From Cytophagales bacterium (GTDB lineage Bacteria; Bacteroidota; Bacteroidia; Cytophagales; Cyclobacteriaceae), in the NCBI GenBank assembly GCA_033344775.1, contig JAWPMT010000001.1, forward strand, positions 62,001-126,000: a stretch of DNA of 64,000 nucleotides, given 5' to 3'. Both the position numbers and the translations under genes were made by a program. The notes under the pieces are model-generated. The model saw nothing but the letters and a program-made list of their open reading frames with translations. It was not told the DNA's origin and searched no databases. Positions within the stretch are counted from its first letter, which is position 1, and each line of letters begins with the position of its first letter. This document shows, piece after piece, positions 52,881 to 60,037 of the stretch.

Positions 52881-53296
52881 TGAATGAGATACTTATCGGT
52901 AATTGGTCTTACCGAAGCTTCAATAACAATCCGGATCTTTCCGTGGAATTCAATGACCTGAAATTTGGTAGTGGCACCATTCGAATTGATGAATCACCTA
53001 TGAATGAATTTCAAGGTCTGATTTATGGTCCAGGTTGGGCGCTAGATTTAAAGGGTTCAGTGAATTACGGAAGTCCTTTTGAAGTAAGGTTTCAGGGTAT
53101 GGGTGTTGTTGGAGGCGAGGAATGGATCTATAATTACGTGGGTTATGTAACACAGCCCTGGGTCAATGGCATTAATCAAGTCCCTTCTATCACCGGTTCT
53201 ATCGTACGTGTGATTCCTCATTCAGGTGGGAGTGGCATGACCATACACCCTGCGGGAGTCGTCGCTTCCTGGTATGCTGTGAAACAGATGGAATGA
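52877..53296 (+). CDS. hypothetical beta-rich protein in the LodA operon
   Basis: A 139-residue protein that I cannot assign to a family. Its composition (many Gly, Tyr, Trp and short alternating strands: LIGNWSYRSF, GSGTIRIDE, ALDLKGSVNYG, EEWIYNYVGYVTQPW) suggests a small beta-barrel. It overlaps the LodA gene by ATGA and the LodB-like gene by ATGA, so it is made in step with both. A role in maturation or as a subunit of the oxidase is possible but not shown. Confidence 0.7.
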   Translation: MMNEILIGNWSYRSFNNNPDLSVEFNDLKFGSGTIRIDESPMNEFQGLIYGPGWALDLKGSVNYGSPFEVRFQGMGVVGGEEWIYNYVGYVTQPWVNGINQVPSITGSIVRVIPHSGGSGMTIHPAGVVASWYAVKQME

Positions 53297-54384
53297 GTCA
53301 ATCCATTGTTGTTGTTGGTGGTGGCCCGGCAGGTTTAGCATCTGCCATTGCGTTGAAAAGAAAAATTCCAGAAGTGTCGCTGACGATTCTGGAGCAATCT
53401 CACTACGATCAATTTCGTCCTGGAGAGACCGTTCCGAATCGGTTTGGCCAATTGCTACAACAATTGCAGCTCTTTGAGTCTTTTAAGTCCCAGAATCATT
53501 GGCCCGCCCACGGAAAGCGCATTCTCTGGTCGGGGCAAGGGCAGATACAGGAGAGTATTTTTGAACAGGAAGGGATGGGCTGGCATTTATCGCGGCCCGC
53601 TTTCGAGCATTGGTTGATCAAGATTGCTGAAAACCTTGGAGTAATACTACATAATGGAGTTTTTGGAACAGCAATTACCAAAGCAGAATCGGATTGGAAG
53701 GTTCAGTTCAGTGATGATCAAGGTCCTTATGAATTAAGCGTGGATTTTCTGATCAATGCCACCGGGCACCCTAATTTGTTCAGAAAACAAAAAGAAATCA
53801 ATACCACTAAATTCGATCACCTGGTGGCAACTTACCTGATTGGTGACCGAGTTGATGAAGAAACTTATACGACCATCGCTTCAGCTACTAATGGTTGGTG
53901 GTATCACTGCAATGTTCGGGATCAATCGATTTTCGCTTTTTTCACTGACCCGGAATACCTGAAGTCCAGTCAATTAATGAAGTGGGCCGATTTTCAAAGT
54001 GAATTGCCTGATGACACTTCATTAACCACTTCTTTTGAAGCGGTTCCCCAAATGATCCATCCGAAATGGTTCAACATCATTCCTCATCATAGCACTTCAT
54101 CCGGTGATCGCTGGCTTGGGGTTGGAGATGCGGTTCTGCGTTTTGATCCACTATCGGGGCAAGGTATCTATAAGGCTTTTGAAACAGGTATTTGGGCAAG
54201 TTATGCCATTGCAGATTACTTTAATGGCGACACGCTTGGATTGAAGAAATATGATCGAATCATAGCTTCCATGACAAAATCGTACCTCAGGTTTCAAGAG
54301 CAATTCTACGGCATGGTCGATCAATATGATACGGGGTTTTGGGAGCGTCGTAGTAAGCTTGTAGATTCCGCCTTTGCGTTCTGA
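53293..54384 (+). CDS. LodB-like FAD-dependent maturation protein
   Basis: A 363-residue flavoprotein of the tryptophan-halogenase/PHBH fold. The FAD motif is VVVGGGPAGLASAIAL (residues 6-21). A second conserved segment is RWLGVGDAVLRFDPLSGQGIYKAFETG (about 275-300), the usual GD motif with the loop for the isoalloxazine ring. LodB proteins oxidise the Trp of LodA-type enzymes during CTQ formation, and this gene is three steps along the same coupled operon as a LodA homologue, so that role is the best reading. It ends the operon; the MATE gene starts 36 bases later. Confidence 0.88.
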   Translation: MSQSIVVVGGGPAGLASAIALKRKIPEVSLTILEQSHYDQFRPGETVPNRFGQLLQQLQLFESFKSQNHWPAHGKRILWSGQGQIQESIFEQEGMGWHLSRPAFEHWLIKIAENLGVILHNGVFGTAITKAESDWKVQFSDDQGPYELSVDFLINATGHPNLFRKQKEINTTKFDHLVATYLIGDRVDEETYTTIASATNGWWYHCNVRDQSIFAFFTDPEYLKSSQLMKWADFQSELPDDTSLTTSFEAVPQMIHPKWFNIIPHHSTSSGDRWLGVGDAVLRFDPLSGQGIYKAFETGIWASYAIADYFNGDTLGLKKYDRIIASMTKSYLRFQEQFYGMVDQYDTGFWERRSKLVDSAFAF

Positions 54385-54420
54385 CCGGTCGTTGTATCTT
54401 ACACCTCAAAGTAGCATCCC

Positions 54421-55758
54421 TTGAAGAATAACAGAGACCTCACCACAGGAAGCGTTCCTTCACGCCTTATTCAGTTGACTTTGCCCATGATGTTGGGCAT
54501 GATCAGCATGGTGGCGTTCAATCTCATCGATACTTATTTTGTAGGTAAGCTTGGAAAGAATGAGCTGGCTGCGCTGAGTTTTACCTTTCCAGTGATCATG
54601 GTTATTTTCAGCATTATCCAGGGGCTGGGTATTGGGGCTACGGCACTGATCTCGAAATCGATTGGTAAGAATGATCGAAACAAGGCAGCCCGGGAAACAA
54701 CCGACGCGGTTTTCCTGACCTTGCTACTGACCGGTGTTTTTGTCATCATCGGCCTGTTCACCATCGAACCGACGATGAAACTACTCGGAGCGGATGGCGA
54801 AACGGCAGCTATGGCGGGACGATACATGCGCATCTGGTATTTCGCATTGTTCTTTGTATCAGTCCCTTTTGTGGGGAATAGTGCAATAAGATCTACCGGT
54901 GACGCACAGACTCCTACCTACATCATGCTTTTTGCCGTGCTGGTTAATGCTGTATTGGATCCCATTTTGATCTTTGGATATTGGGGTTTCCCGGCTTTGG
55001 GGTTAGAAGGTGCTGCTATTGCTACTGCCATTTCAAGAGGCCTGACAATGGTGCTGTCTTTTTATATTCTGATCAGACGAGAAAAACTCATCACCTTCGA
55101 AATTCCCTCCAAGGAAGTTTTGACCGGATGCTGGAAAAGCATTTTGTTCGTGGCTGTTCCATCGGGGCTTGCGCGTTTGGTTGTGCCTCTGGCAACTGGG
55201 GTGATCACAGCACTTTTGGCCAGTTATGGAGAATACGCCGTGGCAGCTTTCGGGGTAGGTAGCCGGATCGAATTTCTGGCAGGTAGCCTGGTTTTTGCCT
55301 TAGCGGCTTCCATTGGACCATTCGTCGGACAAAATCTAGGAAAAGAACGTTTGGACCGGGTGGTAGAAGGAGTAACCATTAGCAATCGGTTCTCTTTTGT
55401 CTGGGGACTTTTTGCCTGGGCGATTTTGGCCGCATTGTCGCATCCCATCGCATCGATATTCAATAGCAATGAACAAGTCATTGAAACGGTGCAACTCTTC
55501 CTATGGATTGTGCCTGCCGGATTTGGTCTTCAAGGCATTCTAAGTGTCATCAATAGTAACCTCAATACGATCAATAAGCCACTACATGCTTCCCTCATTA
55601 TCGTTGTGCAAATGTTAGTTCTTGGACTGCCGGCCATGTACCTGGGCAAGTACTTCGGAGGGGTAGCTGGTATCTTTGTAGGACTAGCCACTACCTACAT
55701 ACTCGGAGGTCTGATCTCTATTGTAGTAAATAAAAAGATCATGGCCGCTTTTAATTGA
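54421..55758 (+). CDS. MATE-family multidrug/metabolite exporter
   Basis: A 445-residue membrane protein with twelve helices in two MATE repeats. LIQLTLPMMLGMISMVAFNLIDTYFVGKLGKNELAALSFTFP and the matching second-half start VPSGLARLVVPLATGVITALLASYG are hallmarks. It exports cationic compounds with sodium or protons. The start is TTG at 54421; no earlier ATG fits. It is 36 bases after the LodB-like gene and could be part of the same transcript, but it has its own family and may be independent. Confidence 0.92.
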   Translation: MKNNRDLTTGSVPSRLIQLTLPMMLGMISMVAFNLIDTYFVGKLGKNELAALSFTFPVIMVIFSIIQGLGIGATALISKSIGKNDRNKAARETTDAVFLTLLLTGVFVIIGLFTIEPTMKLLGADGETAAMAGRYMRIWYFALFFVSVPFVGNSAIRSTGDAQTPTYIMLFAVLVNAVLDPILIFGYWGFPALGLEGAAIATAISRGLTMVLSFYILIRREKLITFEIPSKEVLTGCWKSILFVAVPSGLARLVVPLATGVITALLASYGEYAVAAFGVGSRIEFLAGSLVFALAASIGPFVGQNLGKERLDRVVEGVTISNRFSFVWGLFAWAILAALSHPIASIFNSNEQVIETVQLFLWIVPAGFGLQGILSVINSNLNTINKPLHASLIIVVQMLVLGLPAMYLGKYFGGVAGIFVGLATTYILGGLISIVVNKKIMAAFN

Positions 55759-55806
55759 AAACCTCGTAGGTTATTTCGATTAAATGCTATTAGACCTACG
55801 AGGTTT
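55759..55806. terminator. bidirectional terminator-like hairpin
   Basis: AAACCTCGTAGGT (55759-55771) and ACCTACGAGGTTT (55794-55806) form a perfect 13-bp stem between the convergent MATE and permease genes. It can end both transcripts. Just after it, CTCAGCCTGTCGAAGC (55817-55832) resembles a short dispersed repeat that is common in this kind of genome. Confidence 0.6.
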
Positions 55807-55844
55807 CAGTCCATTGATGCTCAGCCTGTCGAAGCATCGAAACA

Positions 55845-58457
55845 CTATTCATCCCTCAACACTAACGCCGGATTTCTCCTGGCAGCGGACCAGGTTTGTG
55901 AAAATACCGTCAGCAAGCTGATCGATAAAAGGAATAAAATACTGATTCCTATTTCACCGAAAGAGATGTAATGCCGATAGACATTTTCTTCTAAAATCAC
56001 CCTGTCAAAAAGTAAGTAGCACAGCGGCGTGCCAATGACGATGGCCCAGCATACGATCTTGAAAAAACCTTTGGATAACAGCAAAACCAGTGAAAATTCT
56101 GAAGCTCCGAAGGTTTTACGAACCCCGATTTCTTTCATCCTTGTTTCGGTAGAATAGACGGCAATGCCCAGCAAGCCCAGGCAGCTGATCGTTACAGCCA
56201 GGAATCCGATGTAACCGAATATCTTCATGAAGTCCGTCAGGTACTGATAGTACCCTTCGACCTGGTCGTCGTAAAACCTGGCGTCGAATTGGTGTTTATC
56301 ATCTATTTGTTCCCATGTCTTTTCCAGGTTTTGGATGGTGGCGATGATGTCTTTGGAATTGAGCGCCACACTGGCTACCTGAAAATGGTCTCGTTGATTC
56401 CTGATAACCAAACTTTTGATGGTCTCTTCCAGATTGGCATAGATGAAGTCTTTTACAACACCAATGATCTCCACCGACTGTCCTGATAGATCGATGCGTT
56501 GACCGATGGCTGCTGAAGCATTAGCGAAACCAAAGTTTTGTACCAACGTCTCATTGACCATAACAGTCATTTCCAAATTGCGATTTTCAGCTTCGCGAAA
56601 CCCTCTTCCTGCGATAATTGGAATTTCCTTTTGATCCAGATATGAATGATCAATCGAGAGGTGATGTACCCACAAAGTATCCATGTTTCGTTGATCAACT
56701 ACTTTCACACTGTACCATTGTCCGATACCCAAAGTGAAGGAAGAAAAAGTAATGTCGGATACTTCAGGATGCTTCAATAATTCTGTTTTTACAAGCTCAG
56801 GATCATTTTCTTGCAGGTGAATGTTCAATGTATTTCCTCGGGTAAATCCCATGTCCATGTTCAGGGAATAGGTATACTGCTTATTGGTGATCACCACTGC
56901 GAGGATGAAAATGATGCTCAGGGTAAATTGTGCGGCAATCAATATTTTTCTCAGATTGATCCTGGAAAGTGATTTTAGCATTTTACCAGAACGCAAGGCA
57001 TTCAGAGAGGTTAGTCTGGCAAAGAATAAGGCAGGCCCGATACCAGCGATCAAACCGGCTACCCACGCATAGATGAAAAAATATCCAAATAGCTCCGGAG
57101 TTAAATTCAGGTTGACCATTTCTTCTGCTCTCGGCAGTAGACGGATGAAATAGCCACGCAAGACCAGGAATAGCATGACCCCCAATACTAATGATAGCAA
57201 GGAAAAGACGCACGCTTCTATGGCAAACTGGGCGAGTATAGATCCTCTTTTTGCACCATTTAATTTTCGAATGCCCACTTCACGAGCTCGTCGCAGCGAC
57301 CGGGCCATTGATAGGTTGGTATAGTTAAATATGGCGGATAATAGGATGGCGGAAGCGATGACAGATAAGATGATGATTGGTAAATAGAGCATCTTCGGGC
57401 CAATGGAGTCACTCATATTAGGTCCAGGCACAATTTCATTGAGCTTTTGTAGGTCGAAAGTGGCCGAAAAGTAGGTTGGGTCCTTATAGAAGGTTGGACC
57501 TTTAGTGGTTAACCAATCTAAAACAGCTTGTTTCTGCTCATTATCTGGGATATAGAGATAATTATAGTACATATCAAGATTTTCCCAGGCATCATGGCTA
57601 CTTCGAATGAGTCCTTTGGTGGCGAGTAAAGGTGTAGTTGTAATGGAAGCAATGAAATCAAATTGGATGTGCGAAAACTGTGGGGGGTCAGCAGCTAACC
57701 CTGTGATGATAAAATCTCCGACATGTTCAATAGACAAAGTTTGACCTACAGGGTCAAGCTCTTCGAATACTTTGTTAGCAAAGCTTTCACTGATCACCAT
57801 TGTAAAAGGATTTTTCAAAGCTTCCGAGGGATTGCCTTTCAATAGTTCGAATGTCAGAAAATCAAAAAAGTGCTCATCGGCGTAGATGCCCTTGCCATCA
57901 AGGCTCTTATTGTTGGCTTCTACCAATCCCGCAAGCCTTCTGCCTAGTTTGGTCAATTCGATTTCCGGAATATCTCTTGTCAGTTCATCACCTAGCGCAA
58001 ATGGGGAGGTGGCCTGTATTTTATCAGTACGTCCTTCAAAGGTCGCGTCGGATACTACGCGATACACCTCGTCTTTGTGTTCATGGAATTCATCGAACTT
58101 CAGTAGGTCGGTAATCATACCAATGACCAATAGTCCACTGGACATAGCAATGGAAAGGCTGATGATATTGATGAATGAGAACAGCGAATGCCGTTTTAAA
58201 TTGCGGAAAGAGATGGTAAGATAGTTGTTGAACAAGGCCAATGAAAGCGAGGTAGGCCGTGGTTTCCGAATGACAGATGGCCGAAAGAGCTTGATCACTT
58301 CCAAACGAAAACGCCAGCGAGCTCGTCTGGCCCCATGATTTTCACAGTTTTGATGGAAAGATTCTTCCAGATCTCCAAGTAGTTCTTCTACAAGGTCAGT
58401 GCGCCCAAACCACAGGAGCAAGTTGGAGAGCAGTTTTGGTGTTTTGTTAGTCATCAT
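55845..58457 (-). CDS. PadR-linked MacB/FtsX permease with N-terminal prefix domain
   Basis: An 870-residue permease with the same plan as the one at 32500-35091: a soluble helical prefix (about 1-60, LLWFGRTDLVEELLGDLEESF), MacB periplasmic domain, FtsX block with GIRKLNG, second periplasmic domain, and final FtsX block with GVRKTFG. The frame is open to 58487; the ATG at 58457 overlaps the PadR stop as ATGA and is preferred. The second PadR-permease pair in the window, clearly diverged from the first. No ATPase gene is nearby. Confidence 0.9.
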   Translation of the reverse strand: MMTNKTPKLLSNLLLWFGRTDLVEELLGDLEESFHQNCENHGARRARWRFRLEVIKLFRPSVIRKPRPTSLSLALFNNYLTISFRNLKRHSLFSFINIISLSIAMSSGLLVIGMITDLLKFDEFHEHKDEVYRVVSDATFEGRTDKIQATSPFALGDELTRDIPEIELTKLGRRLAGLVEANNKSLDGKGIYADEHFFDFLTFELLKGNPSEALKNPFTMVISESFANKVFEELDPVGQTLSIEHVGDFIITGLAADPPQFSHIQFDFIASITTTPLLATKGLIRSSHDAWENLDMYYNYLYIPDNEQKQAVLDWLTTKGPTFYKDPTYFSATFDLQKLNEIVPGPNMSDSIGPKMLYLPIIILSVIASAILLSAIFNYTNLSMARSLRRAREVGIRKLNGAKRGSILAQFAIEACVFSLLSLVLGVMLFLVLRGYFIRLLPRAEEMVNLNLTPELFGYFFIYAWVAGLIAGIGPALFFARLTSLNALRSGKMLKSLSRINLRKILIAAQFTLSIIFILAVVITNKQYTYSLNMDMGFTRGNTLNIHLQENDPELVKTELLKHPEVSDITFSSFTLGIGQWYSVKVVDQRNMDTLWVHHLSIDHSYLDQKEIPIIAGRGFREAENRNLEMTVMVNETLVQNFGFANASAAIGQRIDLSGQSVEIIGVVKDFIYANLEETIKSLVIRNQRDHFQVASVALNSKDIIATIQNLEKTWEQIDDKHQFDARFYDDQVEGYYQYLTDFMKIFGYIGFLAVTISCLGLLGIAVYSTETRMKEIGVRKTFGASEFSLVLLLSKGFFKIVCWAIVIGTPLCYLLFDRVILEENVYRHYISFGEIGISILFLLSISLLTVFSQTWSAARRNPALVLRDE

Positions 58458-58780
58458 GAGTTGGAGAATTCGGGAATTAATTGCCACATGGATTGTCGTA
58501 GATGTTTGATCTCTTGCAAAGAAGTCCGACCTTTATTCGAAACCTGGTAATACCTTTTTCGCCGGCCGCCTCTTTCTGCCGTAGGCTCACCATACATGGA
58601 GTTGATCAGTCCTTTTTCTTCTAATCGGGTTAAGGCTGTGTGTAACGCACCACGACTGACATGTCTGCCTGTTCTTTTGGAAACATCTTCCTGTATGGAA
58701 ACACCATAAGCATTTTCATCGAGGATCATGATGCTTAACATGACTATTTCCTGGAATTCCCCAAGGTTCGATCCTTTCAT
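58454..58780 (-). CDS. PadR-family transcriptional regulator
   Basis: A 108-residue winged-helix protein: LGEFQEIVMLSIMILDENAYGVSI, HTALTRLEEKGLINSMYG and GGRRKRYYQVSNKGRTSL. It is translated just before the permease, with stop and start overlapping. Immediately upstream, a 27-base direct repeat (58790-58816 and 58824-58850) is placed in the promoter and is likely its own operator. Ligand unknown. Confidence 0.92.
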   Translation of the reverse strand: MKGSNLGEFQEIVMLSIMILDENAYGVSIQEDVSKRTGRHVSRGALHTALTRLEEKGLINSMYGEPTAERGGRRKRYYQVSNKGRTSLQEIKHLRQSMWQLIPEFSNS

Positions 58781-58789
58781 ATTGCATTA

Positions 58790-58850
58790 GTTTCTTATAT
58801 GAAGACGTAATGTGAAAATATATGTTTCATAAATGAAGACGTAATGTGAA
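58790..58850. promoter_or_regulatory. 27-base direct repeats upstream of the second PadR gene
   Basis: Two copies, 58790-58816 and 58824-58850, differ at two positions; the last 18 bases (ATGAAGACGTAATGTGAA) are identical. They start 34 bases apart. Inside each, TTTC and ATGAA form a small inverted pair. They lie between the PadR gene and the divergent DUF6624 gene at 58881 and could serve both. Confidence 0.6.
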
Positions 58851-58880
58851 CTAAATGATAATCTCTATATTAGATCAAGT

Positions 58881-59873
58881 ATGAAACGCATTCCAATTTA
58901 CGTTACGATCATTCTATTATCCATGACTATGACGAAGGTGGTAGGCCAGAAAGTTGTTGTACAAGCACCCGCGCTCGCTAAGGAGATCAAAAAGATGCGA
59001 GATGAGGATCAGAAGATGCGCATCAAATGGTCCGGTATGATCAAGAAAGGTAAATCAGAAACTGTGAAATTCAAACAGCTCACGCAAGCTTTGATCGCGA
59101 AAGACCGAGCCAATACGGCACGAATGAGAGAAATCATCAACCAATATGGTTGGCCTACTTACGATCTGGTAGGAAGAGGTTCGAGCAACAGTGCCTGGTT
59201 GATTGTACAACATGCGGATCGCAACCCATTGTTCCAAATCAAGTGCCTGTCTTTGTTAAAAGAAGCAGTAGATGCGAATCAGGCCGACCCATCTAACTAT
59301 GCATACTTATATGATCGAGTGCAGGTAGCAAAGGGAGAAACGCAGCGCTATGCAACGCAAAGTTCCAGCAACAATGGTCTTTACGAAGGAAACTTCTTTC
59401 CAATAGAAGACGAATCGAATGTCCAAAAAAGGAGAGAAGCCATGAACATTGAACAATCGATAGAAGATTACGCATCAGCCATGGGATTCTCCTATGTCAT
59501 TCCTACGGAACAAGAAGCCATAAAACGTGCTCAAAGTTTACAAAACGCGTACCAGCTTAATTTACAAAAGGCTCAGGAAGCCACACAGTTGAAAGATTAT
59601 GAACAGGCAGCAACATCTTACCTGTTAGTAACACAGGCTTTTGGATTAGTAAATACTGAAGATTTTGTTGAAGCAGCCAGGGTTTTGTCTTTGTCCAAAC
59701 ACAAGGAGGCAAGACAGGGAACTGGGTTTCTCCTCAAAGCGATGGTCAGAGGTTGGGACGGGTTTGATGAGGTTAGAGACCATCTGGTCTTTGCCCATTT
59801 GAAAGAAATCAGCCCAGCAAACTGGGAGGACTTCATCAAGACGGCTGAGGAAATGGCATTGGATCGGCAATAG
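58881..59873 (+). CDS. DUF6624-like secreted protein
   Basis: A 330-residue protein with a signal peptide (about 1-22, ending VVGQ). The first half carries the DUF6624 pattern: IINQYGWPTYDLVGRGSSNSAWLIVQHADRNPLFQIKCL (about 85-125), followed by DPSNYAYLYDRVQVAKGETQRYATQ. The second half (about 180-330) is helical, with TPR-like pairs. Function unknown. Divergent from the PadR gene, sharing its repeat-bearing promoter region. Confidence 0.8.
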   Translation: MKRIPIYVTIILLSMTMTKVVGQKVVVQAPALAKEIKKMRDEDQKMRIKWSGMIKKGKSETVKFKQLTQALIAKDRANTARMREIINQYGWPTYDLVGRGSSNSAWLIVQHADRNPLFQIKCLSLLKEAVDANQADPSNYAYLYDRVQVAKGETQRYATQSSSNNGLYEGNFFPIEDESNVQKRREAMNIEQSIEDYASAMGFSYVIPTEQEAIKRAQSLQNAYQLNLQKAQEATQLKDYEQAATSYLLVTQAFGLVNTEDFVEAARVLSLSKHKEARQGTGFLLKAMVRGWDGFDEVRDHLVFAHLKEISPANWEDFIKTAEEMALDRQ

Positions 59874-59886
59874 GTCAATTTTAAAA

Positions 59887-59907
59887 GGTCAATTGTCATT
59901 ATTGACC
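59887..59907 (+). terminator. weak terminator-like hairpin
   Basis: GGTCAAT (59887-59893) and ATTGACC (59901-59907) form a 7-bp stem 14 bases after the DUF6624 stop. There is no T-run, so termination here is uncertain. Confidence 0.35.
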
Positions 59908-60037
59908 GATGAACCAATTCTAAGGGTGTTCAAATAGTAGATCCTACAAAAAACAGGACAAAAAATACCAAACTCCGATTAAGAGAGAACATCACTCTCG
60001 ACTGAAAATACATTAGCCATATCAAGAATTTACGCAT

